Assembly (NCBI RefSeq): GCF_001597745.1
Contig: NZ_LUHJ01000026.1
Span: forward strand, 85,908-149,907
Source: Anabaena sp. 4-3
GTDB taxonomy: Bacteria > Cyanobacteriota > Cyanobacteriia > Cyanobacteriales > Nostocaceae
Length of the DNA stretch: 64,000 nt
Direction: 5' to 3'
Positions 27,515 through 37,285 of the stretch are shown here, piece after piece (the stretch's first letter is position 1; the number at the start of each line of letters is the position of its first letter). The translations under genes were made by a program, and so were the position numbers. The notes beneath the pieces were generated by a model that did not search any database, was not told the DNA's origin, and saw only the letters and a list, made by a program, of their open reading frames with translations.

Positions 27515-28393
27515 TTATAGTTCCACAGGTGCAACAGAACCCAATTTGTTGACTAACAAAAACCTGAAAACTAACTGAGTAATAATCAACAATCCCAGTC
27601 GCGCTTGGGTTAACTCTGGTAAAGAAGTTTTCACTTCCCCCCAAATGCGACACCGACACCAAAAATCCTCAAAAGCTTGACTCAAATCCAGCCCTACTTT
27701 TTCCCAGTTGATTTTATCCCCATTGTCAGGAAACTCTAACTCATCTACGGTTTTGACTAATTCCACAATTAAACTACTCTCCGCCGGATGATTCAGGCGA
27801 AGTTTAGCTTCATGATTCAGCCAAGGAATAGATTCTGTTGTCAGCAGACTTAAGAGTGGCTGATTATCGCTATAATCTGACGAAGGTGTTTTGAGTTGAA
27901 TTAATCCTTCCCGGTGAGCCAGCCAAAGGAGCGAACAACAGCGTGCATGAGCATATTGTATAGCAAATAAGCGAGCAGGACTGTGAAGTTTTACACTTAG
28001 CTGCGTTCCTGGCGGTGAAGAGTAGAGGTAGCTTTTGCCAACTGCAAAACTTTGCAACCAAGTTGCTAAAAAAGAGTCACGTAATTCTAAATGAATCCAA
28101 CCTGGAGGCACAATCCCCACAGACAAAGTTTCACCACAGATATCGCATAGGTGGCTAACAATGGCTTGAGCTATCTCCAAAGCGTCTTGATTATGAGATT
28201 TTGACAATCGTAGAGCCACCCCTGAAATATACAGAACTCGATGAATATCTCTACCTTGATGTAGAGGGATTTTTCCATCTTTTATCTGTAGGGTTTCCCT
28301 ATGATGACTGTAAACATCAAGTGCCGTTAGTAAATAACCATATACTAACTGCTTAGGTGCAGTGTTTTTACTGAGAAATAAGTGATTATACAC
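27515..28393 (-). CDS. orphan DALR anticodon-binding-domain protein
   Basis: Protein of 292 residues starting from GTG. The C-terminal half (about 155-292) matches the arginyl-tRNA synthetase DALR domain: ARLFAIQYAHARCCSLL, a HPAESSLIVELVKTVDELEF helix pair, FEDFWCRCRIWGE, and ELTQARLGLLIITQLVFRFLL. The N-terminal half has no class I synthetase catalytic HIGH/KMSKS motifs. It is therefore a free-standing tRNA-binding-like domain; whether it binds tRNA-Arg or has been recruited for another role is unknown. Related proteins appear to occur in other cyanobacteria (recollection). Confidence 0.75.
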   Translation of the reverse strand: MYNHLFLSKNTAPKQLVYGYLLTALDVYSHHRETLQIKDGKIPLHQGRDIHRVLYISGVALRLSKSHNQDALEIAQAIVSHLCDICGETLSVGIVPPGWIHLELRDSFLATWLQSFAVGKSYLYSSPPGTQLSVKLHSPARLFAIQYAHARCCSLLWLAHREGLIQLKTPSSDYSDNQPLLSLLTTESIPWLNHEAKLRLNHPAESSLIVELVKTVDELEFPDNGDKINWEKVGLDLSQAFEDFWCRCRIWGEVKTSLPELTQARLGLLIITQLVFRFLLVNKLGSVAPVEL

Positions 28394-28666
28394 TTAGTTT
28401 AGATGAAAAGCACGGTTGCGGTAATTACTTGGGTATATGTCATCTAACATAGGATATAATATTACTCTAAAAGGAGAAAAATGAGACAAGCATAAAATTT
28501 CATAAATATTCGATGAATAATATGTAAACTTTACTACCAACATTGTACAGTAGGAAGTATAACAAATATAGTAGGGCGCAAATTGCTCTCTACTTTTTGG
28601 ATGGCTGACGCTGTTAGGCGTTAAGCCTACTTCAAAAAAAACACAAAGACACTCCTTGCACCTTTT

Positions 28667-29425
28667 ATGTCGTCTTTGTCTTCAGCCGAACGCTCTTTGT
28701 TACCTATGCAATCTCCATCTTCCTTTTCTGAGGCATCACGCCCTTTTCTCACCTGGCAACGCATTCTTGACTGGGCGCAAGAACACTATCGCTGCCGCAC
28801 CTTTAGCAAAGATGAGCGCATCCCAGCCCGGCCTGGTTTGCTGTATTTGGTGCAGAGGGGTGCGATTCGCATGGTAGGAACCGCCCAGGTTAGTGCTACT
28901 GCGAGTCAGCTAACATCTCGACGCATCAACAGAACCCCCGAAGAAGCATTCTTGGGTTTTGTGGGAGCCGGACAGCCCTTTGAAATCGTGGCGCAGTCAC
29001 CATTCACGCTGCAAGCTTATGCTCATGTTGATCAAACAGCCGTGCTATGGATGTACTGGCATGATTTAGACAACTGGCCTCATTTTCGTCGGGAAGTAAT
29101 GGATGCCTTCAGATACCAGCACCAGCGTAAACTTTTGTGGCTCAGTGCTTTGGGTCAACGGCGTACAATTGACCGACTCTTAGGATTCCTCACTTTGTTA
29201 ATTGAGGAATATGGAGAGCCAGCCATGAGCGAAACCGATCCCGATGTGATTCGTGGTTATTGTTTGCCTTTCCCCCTTACCCATGCTCAAATCGGTAGCG
29301 CGATTGGTTCAACTCGTGTCACCGTCACCCGTTTAATGGGTAAATTACGTCAACGTGGCTTAATTCTCACCCAAGGGGATAATTTGATTTGCTTGCCAGC
29401 AGAGTCAATTAATAGAGCCAGCTAA
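28667..29425 (+). CDS. CRP/FNR family transcriptional regulator
   Basis: Protein of 252 residues. An N-terminal cyclic-nucleotide-binding-like beta-roll (about 40-130) is followed by a dimerisation helix and a winged helix-turn-helix: LTHAQIGSAIGSTRVTVTRL (about 204-223), very close to the recognition helix of NtcA. The effector-pocket residues of cAMP-binding CRPs are not obvious, so the ligand may be different or absent. Target sites could resemble GTA-N8-TAC if the helix similarity holds. The gene is convergent with the LysR regulator. Confidence 0.88.
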   Translation: MSSLSSAERSLLPMQSPSSFSEASRPFLTWQRILDWAQEHYRCRTFSKDERIPARPGLLYLVQRGAIRMVGTAQVSATASQLTSRRINRTPEEAFLGFVGAGQPFEIVAQSPFTLQAYAHVDQTAVLWMYWHDLDNWPHFRREVMDAFRYQHQRKLLWLSALGQRRTIDRLLGFLTLLIEEYGEPAMSETDPDVIRGYCLPFPLTHAQIGSAIGSTRVTVTRLMGKLRQRGLILTQGDNLICLPAESINRAS

Positions 29426-29539
29426 AGCATCATTGACTGTATTCAGCGCATCTACGGTGAGGAACTGCCACTCTGGCTATCAGCAATAGCAGAGTTCGGT
29501 GAGTTGTGATTGTCAAACTTAGGTAATCAGTTCCTACCC

Positions 29540-29790
29540 CCGATGAGTCAGCAGTAAGTCCGCGCCAGCAACACTTGCTTACTGCTCAGTTAAAAAAATC
29601 TGTTTGTCCACCACAAACAGATTATGCAATCGGGCAAATTTATCGCTAAAAGGCCTCAATGTTCAATTTGTGCCATTGATCAAGACATTTAGGGAGGACG
29701 AATCGTTCTTGGTATGGAGCAAGTAATAGCCCCTGCGTTCGCCCCAACGGCAAGGGCTAGATTGAACATTGAGACAATGCCTTTGGGGTT
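29540..29790. ncRNA. candidate structured RNA or folded mobile element
   Basis: Three strong folds in 250 bases with no coding frame. AGCAGTAAG (29550-29558) pairs with CTTACTGCT (29578-29586). AATCTGTTTG pairs with CAAACAGATT (29597-29623, perfect). A long-range stem AAGGC plus CTCAATGTTCAAT (29651-29667) pairs with ATTGAACATTGAG (29761-29773) and GCCTT, with a 5-base bulge. Inside it sits TAGCCC/GGGCTA (29727-29759). The nested shape suggests an RNA of about 135 nt; strand and identity are unknown. Confidence 0.4.
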
Positions 29791-29880
29791 AGTAGCTAGT
29801 GAGTCATTAAGAAAGATATATTACTGCAACTTGTTTGATTAACCGCAGTATTTGCTTCTATGTGAGTTTTTGAGTCAAAA

Positions 29881-29958
29881 GCCTATAGTCAATAGTCGCT
29901 AGTTGTTCACTAATGACTAATGACTAATGACTAATGACTAATAACTAATAACCAATCA
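29881..29958. repeat. heptamer tandem repeats (TAATGAC)
   Basis: CAATAGTCG then at least four TAATGAC units and related TAATAAC units, reaching up to the stop codon of the LysR gene. Confidence 0.8.
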
Positions 29959-30972
29959 CTAATCTTCTTCAGCAGAATTTGGTATGACTGCATCTAATGC
30001 ACTTACCATTAATTTCTTCTGGGAAAATTTTAAGATTTCCTGATTCCAGTCAGGGGCAGCAAACTGGGGCAAGATTTCTTGACTAAAAGCCTCGGCGGCT
30101 TTAGAACGATAGCGGTTAGGATTAAATATCAGCCATAGTGTGCGCTTGACAACAACACCTTCAATGGGGGTGCAGTGCAGTACACCCATTTGTAATTCTT
30201 TGGCGATCGCGCTGGTGGAAACAAAAGCCGCACCTAACCCTGATTGCACAGCGTTTTTAATCGCTTCAATGGAATTGAGTTCCATTTCAATTTTAAACCG
30301 CCTAGTATCAAGACCACAGCGTGCTAATACCTGGTCAATGACCTTGCGAATTGTGGATTGGGAATCTAGGGCAATGAATTGTAATTTATATAGGTCTTCT
30401 TTTTGAATGGTGTCCTGTTTGGCGAAGGGATGGAATACAGGTAAAATCAGTGCCAGTTCATCTTCAGCGTAGGGAATAATTTCTAAAGATTCTGCCAATT
30501 CTGCGGGGATTTCACCGCCAATAATTGCCAAATCTACCTGACCATTAGCGACGCTCCAAGCAGTGCGTCGGGTAGAGTGGACGTGTAGTTGGACAGCAAC
30601 ATCGGGATATTTTTGGCGAAACATCCCGATCATTTTGGGCAGTAAATATGTACCAGTAGTTTGAGAAGCACCGACGATTAAAGTACCACCCTGAAGGTTT
30701 TGTAAATCCTCAATCGCTCGGCAAGTTTCTTGACACAAACTGAGGATTTTTTCACCGTAACTCAATAGTAGATGCCCTGCTTCGGTTAACTGTGCGCGTC
30801 GTCCGCCACGGTCGAATAAGGGTACATCCAATTGCCGTTCTAAATTCTGCACTTGCAAACTCACGGCAGGTTGGGAGACGTATAGACTATCAGCGGCGCG
30901 CTTGAAGCTCCCTTCTACGGCGATCGCTTTGAGAATACGTAACTGATCTAAAGTGAAAGGAAGGTCAGACAT
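29959..30972 (-). CDS. pacR: LysR-type regulator, RbcR/PacR type
   Basis: LysR-type activator of 337 residues. The winged helix-turn-helix (about 8-66) contains [18 protein letters not shown] and [16 protein letters not shown], and the effector domain begins near [19 protein letters not shown]. The sequence fits the RbcR/Ycf30 clade; the Anabaena PCC 7120 orthologue at the same position upstream of nnrU-ndhF-ndhD was described as PacR, a global regulator of photosynthetic carbon assimilation (from memory). It diverges from the nnrU gene, so the 207-base gap likely contains its operator. Symbol given with moderate certainty. Confidence 0.85.
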   Translation of the reverse strand: MSDLPFTLDQLRILKAIAVEGSFKRAADSLYVSQPAVSLQVQNLERQLDVPLFDRGGRRAQLTEAGHLLLSYGEKILSLCQETCRAIEDLQNLQGGTLIVGASQTTGTYLLPKMIGMFRQKYPDVAVQLHVHSTRRTAWSVANGQVDLAIIGGEIPAELAESLEIIPYAEDELALILPVFHPFAKQDTIQKEDLYKLQFIALDSQSTIRKVIDQVLARCGLDTRRFKIEMELNSIEAIKNAVQSGLGAAFVSTSAIAKELQMGVLHCTPIEGVVVKRTLWLIFNPNRYRSKAAEAFSQEILPQFAAPDWNQEILKFSQKKLMVSALDAVIPNSAEED

Positions 30973-31179
30973 AATGGCTCAACCCACAAACTTTTGAAAG
31001 GAGCAGCTTTGGCAATCAATCAAGGTTTACAGCTAGAAGCTGTGCATGATTGGTTGCATCTTACACTTGGAGGCTTAACTCGAAAAAGACAGTATCACAA
31101 CATCTTGATAAAAGTCCCCTCTGGAATACTTTGTGGTATTGGTTGTATATACTTAACTTTTCTTTAAATAACTTCACCT

Positions 31180-31902
31180 ATGTTTATGATGCTTAATACT
31201 TGGTTAACTCCGAGTCATTTTGTCATGCTGGGGTTACTGTTAACGTTTGCGATCGCCCACAGTGGGGGAGCGGCTTTGCGACCTTGGGCAGAAAAGTACA
31301 TCGGCCCCAGGGTGTATCGCATTGTGTTTGCATTAGTTAGTTTACCTTTGGCTGTCACACTAATTATTTACTTTTTTAATCACCGTTATGATGGCCTGCA
31401 ACTTTGGCAGGTACAAGGTGTACCGGGAGTGAAAGCAATAGTTTGGGTGTTGTCAGCGATTTCATTTTTATTTTTGTATCCTGCCACCTTCAATCTACTA
31501 GAAATTGCGGCTATTCAAAAGCCCCAAGTGCATCTGTATGAGACAGGGATAATCCGAATTACCCGCCACCCCCAAATGGTGGGGCAAATAATTTGGTGTA
31601 TCGCTCATACCCTGTGGTTAGGTACTAGCTTTACTTTGGTAACATCAATTGGGTTAGTATTGCATCATTTATTTGGAGTGTGGCACGGCGATCGCCGTTT
31701 GAGCGATCGTTATGGTGAAGCCTTTGCAATTGTCAAACAGCGCACCTCCATTATTCCCTTTTTAGCAATTATTGATGGTCGCCAATCTCTCAACTGGCAA
31801 GAATTTCTTCGTCCTGCTTACTTAGGTATTGGTATTTTTGTCGCACTGCTTTGGTGGGCGCATCCCTTTTTACTGGTAGCAACTAGCCGGGTAAGTTGGT
31901 AG
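31180..31902 (+). CDS. NnrU family membrane protein
   Basis: Protein of 240 residues with six membrane segments. The conserved core GIIRITRHPQMVGQIIWCIAH is at about 122-142 (given as GIIRITRHPQMVGQ and following residues), with HS in IAHSGGAALRP near 25. NnrU proteins include the plant 15-cis-zeta-carotene isomerase Z-ISO, whose haem-ligating histidines correspond to this region, and denitrification-linked NnrU. The role in cyanobacteria is not established; carotenoid isomerisation is possible. Its position between the LysR regulator and NDH-1 genes is a conserved neighbourhood in Anabaena as I remember it. Confidence 0.82.
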   Translation: MFMMLNTWLTPSHFVMLGLLLTFAIAHSGGAALRPWAEKYIGPRVYRIVFALVSLPLAVTLIIYFFNHRYDGLQLWQVQGVPGVKAIVWVLSAISFLFLYPATFNLLEIAAIQKPQVHLYETGIIRITRHPQMVGQIIWCIAHTLWLGTSFTLVTSIGLVLHHLFGVWHGDRRLSDRYGEAFAIVKQRTSIIPFLAIIDGRQSLNWQEFLRPAYLGIGIFVALLWWAHPFLLVATSRVSW

Positions 31903-32284
31903 TTTGCTCATGATCCCCAATCTCCAAAAAAAATACTAACAAGCGGGAAATTTCCTACTTATCAATTACTACCAAATCAATGTAGGATGAATGGAAACAG
32001 CTGTTAGTGGGGGTACGCTCATTAGTTGGAATATTTTTTTATAGTGGTAAGTTACTGAGCAATTGCCTCTGTGGGAGAGTATCAGGCACAGCATTCACAA
32101 TAACCTCTCCCAGAGGTCTGCCAGGACTTAAAAAGCTAAAAAGCAGCCGTTAAAATGCTGCTGGCTTGTGTGTCAAAGCCAAAAGCAATTTTGAAACCTA
32201 ACTGCTATAAAGCCTTTACTAGCTTGCTAACTTCTTCTGCTGATAGCTAGTTTGATAATAAAACCCTATAATTTTAGAGGCGTC
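31903..32284. other. spacer with strong hairpin upstream of the thioredoxin gene
   Basis: A stem CCTCT-GT-GGGAGAG (about 32067-32080) against CTCTCCC-AGAGG (about 32104-32115) and a second, AGCAGC against GCTGCT (about 32141-32163), lie 120-220 bases before the thioredoxin start. They may form a leader structure or terminate the nnrU transcript. No small gene seen. Confidence 0.4.
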
Positions 32285-32671
32285 ATGGTGTTGTCGGTTA
32301 GTGAGCGGACATTTACTCAAGAAGTTTTAGAATCTCCAATTCCAGTTTTAGTCAACTTTGAAGCACCTTGGTGTGGTTTATGTCGGATTATCCACCCTTT
32401 GCTCCTGCAATTTCAAGCTGAATGCGGGGAGCAAATTAAATTAGTTGGGATTAACGCCGATGACAATTTTAAACTTTCTAACACTTATCGCCTAAAGTCT
32501 CTGCCTACCTTACTGTTGATTGAAAATGGTATGGTTCGGCATCGCTTAGAAGGTTTTCGTGGTCGAGATGACTTACGTTTAGCTTTGGAAGAAATTAAAC
32601 TCACCTATAGTCATCGCCTCCCAACTTACCACAGCCCCAAGACCGCAGACCTAGAATGTCATTTAGCATGA
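32285..32671 (+). CDS. thioredoxin family protein
   Basis: Protein of 128 residues from the ATG at 32285, preceded by AGAGG. The active site is VNFEAPWCGLCRIIHPLL, a WCGLC instead of the usual WCGPC, and KSLPTLLLIENG near 75 contains the cis-Pro. The Leu between the cysteines should alter the redox potential relative to classical thioredoxins. The C-terminus (about 108-128) is a short extension. The longer upstream frame starts at TTG and is unlikely. Target unknown. Confidence 0.85.
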   Translation: MVLSVSERTFTQEVLESPIPVLVNFEAPWCGLCRIIHPLLLQFQAECGEQIKLVGINADDNFKLSNTYRLKSLPTLLLIENGMVRHRLEGFRGRDDLRLALEEIKLTYSHRLPTYHSPKTADLECHLA

Positions 32672-32805
32672 TTGGGGATTGGGGACAAATCAATTCAAAA
32701 TTCAAAATTTAAAATTCAAAATTAAAGAATTTTGGGGAAAAATCTTCCCTGCTTCTCCGTCCCCCTGCCCCCTTGCTAGTGCCTAAATCTAAAACCAAGC
32801 TTAAT

Positions 32806-32841
32806 TACCCCACCGAAATGTGATTGAGTGGGGTATTTTAT
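32806..32841 (+). terminator. hairpin between thioredoxin and ndhF
   Basis: TACCCCAC (32806-32813) pairs with GTGGGGTA (32829-32836), followed by TTTTAT. Likely ends the thioredoxin transcript or acts in the ndhF leader. Confidence 0.5.
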
Positions 32842-32955
32842 CATCTAGGGTGTGTGTCACAATTATTAACAGTTCCGACCTGGACATTTGCTGGCGGCAA
32901 TCACTGTACAGTAAAGTCCAAAGTTAGTCAAGAATCCTCAAAGTACGCGTCAGTG

Positions 32956-35043
32956 ATGGAAATAATCTATCAATACGCCTGGCTGATTCCGGTATTGCCG
33001 CTTTTGGGGGCAATGCTAGTCGGCATAGGCTTAATTTCGTTAAATCAGACGACAAACCGCCTACGACAACTAAATGCAGCGTTGATCATTTCCCTGATGG
33101 GCGCAGCAATGGGTCTGTCGTTGGCCTTACTTTGGAGTCAACTCCAAGGACACGCAACCTATCTCCGCACCCTGGAATGGGCAGCAGCCGGGAATTTCCA
33201 CCTGAGCATGGGCTATACTATCGACAATCTCACCGCCTTAATGCTGGTGATTGTGACTACAGTAGCCTTCTTAGTTATGGTTTATACCGATGGCTACATG
33301 GCTCATGACCCAGGATACGTGAGATTTTACGCCTATCTCAGCTTATTTGGCTCATCCATGTTGGGTCTAGTTGTTAGCCCCAACCTTGTGCAGATTTACA
33401 TATTCTGGGAACTGGTGGGGATGTGTTCTTACTTGCTGGTCGGCTTTTGGTACGATCGCAAGTCAGCCGCCGATGCTTGTCAAAAAGCATTTGTGACCAA
33501 CCGCGTGGGTGACTTTGGGTTACTGCTGGGCATTCTGGGGCTATTTTGGGCTACAGGCAGCTTCGATTTCACTATTATGGGCGATCGCCTAGGGGAACTG
33601 GTACAAACAGGCTCACTGAGCAATTTCCTGGCAATTCTGTTTGCAATTTTAGTTTTCCTCGGCCCCGTCGCCAAGTCCGCCCAATTTCCCCTTCATGTCT
33701 GGCTACCAGACGCGATGGAAGGCCCCACTCCAATTTCTGCCTTAATCCACGCCGCAACAATGGTAGCAGCAGGTGTATTCCTAGTTGCCCGGATGTACCC
33801 GGTGTTTGAACACGTCCCCGCCGCGATGAACGTCATCGCCTTTACGGGAGCATTCACAGCATTTCTAGGGGCTACTATTGCCATTACCCAAAACGACATC
33901 AAAAAGGGTTTGGCTTACTCCACCATCTCCCAATTAGGCTACATGGTGATGGCAATGGGTGTAGGTGCTTACAGTGCTGGTTTATTCCACCTGATGACTC
34001 ACGCCTATTTCAAAGCGATGCTGTTCTTGGGTTCTGGTTCGGTGATTCACGGCATGGAAGCAGTTGTTGGTCATGACCCAGCCTTGGCGCAGGATATGCG
34101 CTTAATGGGCGGACTGCGGAAGTATATGCCCCTAACCGGACTCACCTTTTTGATTGGCTGTTTGGCAATTTCTGGGATTCCTCCCTTTGCTGGCTTCTGG
34201 TCAAAAGACGAAATTCTGGGGGCAGCTTATGCCGCTAACCCCTTGTTATGGTTTATTGGCTGGATGACAGCCGGGATTACTGCTTTTTATATGTTTAGAA
34301 TGTATTTCTCGACATTTGAAGGCAAATTCCGGGGTAATGACGAGAAAATCAAAAACCTACTCAAAAAAGCTGCTGCTGATATGCCTCTAGAATTAGGTGC
34401 TGCTGCGCCTAATTTTGGGCCTGGGGCGATGAAAAAAGGAGAACTGGCAGCAAAAGCGGATCATCATGATTCCCACGGTCATCACAGTGATTCTCCCCAT
34501 GAATCTCCTTGGACGATGGTCTTACCCTTGCTAGTGTTGGCTATACCTTCAATTTTGATTGGTTTGGTAGGTACACCTTACAACAATTACTTTGAACGGT
34601 TTATCTTTTCTCCTACAGAAAGCCTCACCGAAATTCTCGAAAAAGCAGCCGAGTTTGACCCCCATGAGTTTTACATCATGGCGGGTGGTTCAGTGGGTAT
34701 TTCCTTAATTGGGATTACCTTGGCTTCTTTGATGTATTTGCAGCGTGTAATTGACCCAGCTGCGATCGCTGCTAAAATTAAGCCACTCTACGAACTATCC
34801 CTGAACAAGTGGTACTTCGATGACATTTACCATCGTGTGTTTGTCCTGGGTTTACGCCGCTTGGCTAGACAAGTGATGGAAGTAGACTTCCGAGTGGTGG
34901 ATGGTGCTGTTAACCTGACAGGCTTTTTCACCCTTGTCAGTGGTGAAGGTTTGAAATACCTAGAAAATGGTCGCGCTCAATTTTATGCCTTGATCATCTT
35001 TGGGGCTGTTTTGGGCTTGGTGATTTTCTTTGGTGTCACCTGA
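32956..35043 (+). CDS. ndhF: NAD(P)H-quinone oxidoreductase subunit 5 (NdhF1)
   Basis: Proton-pumping antiporter-like subunit of thylakoid NDH-1, used in respiration and cyclic electron flow. From the ATG at 32956 it has 695 residues; the frame extends upstream to 32824, but that part reads unlike any NdhF and begins within the terminator region. About 16 membrane helices are present, with the proton-channel signatures FWELVGMCSYLLVGFWYDRK (near 120), PLHVWLPDAMEGPTPISALI and the HAATMVAAGVFLVARMYP block. A His-rich loop (HHDSHGHHSD) lies near residue 500. ndhD follows after 375 bases. The closest type is the NDH-1L/respiratory form by neighbourhood. Confidence 0.95.
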   Translation: MEIIYQYAWLIPVLPLLGAMLVGIGLISLNQTTNRLRQLNAALIISLMGAAMGLSLALLWSQLQGHATYLRTLEWAAAGNFHLSMGYTIDNLTALMLVIVTTVAFLVMVYTDGYMAHDPGYVRFYAYLSLFGSSMLGLVVSPNLVQIYIFWELVGMCSYLLVGFWYDRKSAADACQKAFVTNRVGDFGLLLGILGLFWATGSFDFTIMGDRLGELVQTGSLSNFLAILFAILVFLGPVAKSAQFPLHVWLPDAMEGPTPISALIHAATMVAAGVFLVARMYPVFEHVPAAMNVIAFTGAFTAFLGATIAITQNDIKKGLAYSTISQLGYMVMAMGVGAYSAGLFHLMTHAYFKAMLFLGSGSVIHGMEAVVGHDPALAQDMRLMGGLRKYMPLTGLTFLIGCLAISGIPPFAGFWSKDEILGAAYAANPLLWFIGWMTAGITAFYMFRMYFSTFEGKFRGNDEKIKNLLKKAAADMPLELGAAAPNFGPGAMKKGELAAKADHHDSHGHHSDSPHESPWTMVLPLLVLAIPSILIGLVGTPYNNYFERFIFSPTESLTEILEKAAEFDPHEFYIMAGGSVGISLIGITLASLMYLQRVIDPAAIAAKIKPLYELSLNKWYFDDIYHRVFVLGLRRLARQVMEVDFRVVDGAVNLTGFFTLVSGEGLKYLENGRAQFYALIIFGAVLGLVIFFGVT

Positions 35044-35421
35044 TTTTCATAGGGGTGGGCGTTTGTCTGCCCCTAAGTTTTGTCAGAGTCTCAATTAGAC
35101 TCTTTTGTTTTGGTTAATACTTCAATAATTCACAATTCAAGCTTTAGTAAAATTTTAGTTCCGCAGCTTTTTCAAGTCAGATTTTTAACTTTAGTTAACA
35201 GAAACATTAAATTAATTTGAAATTTTAAATTACGTTTTGTAACAGGTATTTGACCTCGCCACAAAACCCGCCGCTTATAGAAAAAGAGGACTTAAAACTC
35301 CTCATCGAAAATACCAATTTGATTAAATCAACCTAACAATAACTGCCAAATCGTCAAAAAGCTGTTAGTTAATAACTAGAGGCTTTTTGACAAACATGAT
35401 TTTGATAGTAGACAAATTGTG
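35044..35421. other. ndhF-ndhD spacer, nothing recognised
   Basis: AT-rich spacer of 375 bases. No frame, repeat or strong hairpin stood out apart from an AAAGCTGTTAG / CTTTTTGAC region near 35358. It could carry an ndhD promoter. Confidence 0.4.
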
Positions 35422-36999
35422 ATGAATACAGCTAATTTTCCGTGGCTGACGACGATTATTTTATTACCAATAGCCGCGTCGCTACTGACTCCCATCATTC
35501 CCGATAAGGACGGTAAAACCATCCGTTGGTACGCCCTGATCGTCGGTTTAATTGACTTCGCCCTGATTGTTTACGCATTTTATACCCAATACGACTTCAA
35601 CAATCCAAACTTGCAACTGGTGGAAAGTTACCCTTGGGTTCCACAGTTGGATTTGAATTGGTCTGTGGGGGCTGATGGCTTGTCTATGCCCCTAATTATT
35701 TTGACTGGATTCATCACCACATTAGCAACTTTAGCAGCTTGGCCTGTGACCCTGAAGCCAAGGCTATTTTACTTTTTGCTATTGGCGATGTATGGCGGTC
35801 AAATAGCCGTATTCGCCGTCCAGGATATGCTGCTGTTTTTCCTGGTGTGGGAATTGGAATTGATTCCGGTTTACCTGCTGCTGGCAATTTGGGGCGGTAA
35901 AAAGCGGCAATACGCAGCGACCAAGTTTATTTTGTACACTGCTGGCGGTTCGCTGTTTATTTTGGTGGCAGCGTTGACAATGGCCTTTTATGGCGATAAT
36001 GTCACCTTTGATATGCGATCGCTCGCTCTCAAAGATTACGCCCTGAATTTCCAATTGTTGCTGTATGCTGGCTTCCTCATTGCCTACGCCGTTAAACTGC
36101 CCATCATTCCCCTACATACTTGGCTACCAGATGCCCACGGTGAAGCTACAGCCCCAGTACACATGTTACTGGCTGGGATTCTCCTAAAAATGGGTGGTTA
36201 CGCCCTAATTCGCATGAATGCTGGGATACTGCCTGATGCCCATGCTTATTTTGCCCCAGTGTTGGTAATTCTGGGGGTAGTGAACATCATCTATGCTGCC
36301 TTAACATCCTTTGCCCAACGCAACCTCAAACGCAAAATTGCTTACTCCTCAATTTCTCACATGGGGTTTGTGGTTATTGGCTTCGCTTCCTTTACCGATT
36401 TAGGTTTGAGTGGCGCAGTCTTGCAAATGGTGTCTCATGGCTTAATTGGGGCGAGTTTGTTCTTCCTTGTCGGTGCAACTTATGACCGGACACACACCCT
36501 GATGTTAGATGAAATGGGTGGTGTCGGTAAACGGATGCAGAAGATTTTCGCCATGTTTACCACTTGTTCGATGGCTTCCTTAGCATTACCCGGAATGAGT
36601 GGTTTCGTAGCCGAGTTAATGATATTTGTCGGTTTTGCTACTAGCGATGCTTACAGCCCTACATTTAAAGTCATCGTAGTATTTTTGATGGCAGTTGGCG
36701 TGATTTTAACTCCAATTTACTTGCTATCCATGTTGCGGGAAATTTTCTACGGTCAAGAAAACGAAGAATTAGTTTCTCACCAAGCTTTAATTGATGCTGA
36801 ACCCCGCGAAGTTTTCATCATTGCTTGTTTGTTAGTGCCAATTATTGGTATTGGTTTCTATCCCAAGTTACTCACTCAGATGTACGACTCTACAACAGTA
36901 CAACTAACAGCTAGGTTGCGTGATTCTGTCCCCACATTAGCACAGCAAAAACAAGAAACAGCACAAGTTTCTTTGAATGCACCAGCAATTAGTGATTAA
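35422..36999 (+). CDS. ndhD: NAD(P)H-quinone oxidoreductase subunit 4 (NdhD1)
   Basis: Second antiporter-like NDH-1 subunit, 525 residues from the ATG at 35422 (a GTG directly before it is also possible). About 14 membrane helices. [21 protein letters not shown] (as [17 protein letters not shown], about 134) contains the functional Glu, [16 protein letters not shown] (about 224) and [19 protein letters not shown] follow, and [19 protein letters not shown] is near 306. It works with NdhF in proton translocation; the D1/F1 pairing belongs to the NDH-1L complex. Confidence 0.95.
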   Translation: MNTANFPWLTTIILLPIAASLLTPIIPDKDGKTIRWYALIVGLIDFALIVYAFYTQYDFNNPNLQLVESYPWVPQLDLNWSVGADGLSMPLIILTGFITTLATLAAWPVTLKPRLFYFLLLAMYGGQIAVFAVQDMLLFFLVWELELIPVYLLLAIWGGKKRQYAATKFILYTAGGSLFILVAALTMAFYGDNVTFDMRSLALKDYALNFQLLLYAGFLIAYAVKLPIIPLHTWLPDAHGEATAPVHMLLAGILLKMGGYALIRMNAGILPDAHAYFAPVLVILGVVNIIYAALTSFAQRNLKRKIAYSSISHMGFVVIGFASFTDLGLSGAVLQMVSHGLIGASLFFLVGATYDRTHTLMLDEMGGVGKRMQKIFAMFTTCSMASLALPGMSGFVAELMIFVGFATSDAYSPTFKVIVVFLMAVGVILTPIYLLSMLREIFYGQENEELVSHQALIDAEPREVFIIACLLVPIIGIGFYPKLLTQMYDSTTVQLTARLRDSVPTLAQQKQETAQVSLNAPAISD

Positions 37000-37065
37000 T
37001 TGGGATTTGATGGCTGCAATTGAGATTTCTTTAAGAGTGGGTGGGAAACCTGCTCTTTTTTTGGG

Positions 37066-37146
37066 TTTAGTCATTAGTCATTAGTCATTAGTTATTCTCC
37101 CCCTGCCTCCCCTGCCTCCCCTGCTTCCCCTGCTTCCCCTGCTCCC
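37066..37146. repeat. STRR cluster after ndhD
   Basis: TAGTCAT heptamers (37068-37094) followed by repeated CCCTGCCTC / CCCTGCTTC nonamers (37101-37146). Confidence 0.8.
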
Positions 37147-37285
37147 TTACTTCAAAGACCATAGCGCGTTATAGTTTAGATGCAGTGTTGATCAAAGCTA
37201 TGCGCTAGCGACCAGAATGCACACATTAGATTATTTTATCTGGGCAAATTTCTCTATCTAAGACTAGAACCAGAGAAAACCTCTC

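Noticed and set aside
29540..29590. Hammerhead ribozyme (CGATGAG near a hairpin)
   Set aside because: CTGATGAG core has a substitution, and no GAAAC segment or cleavage triplet could be placed.
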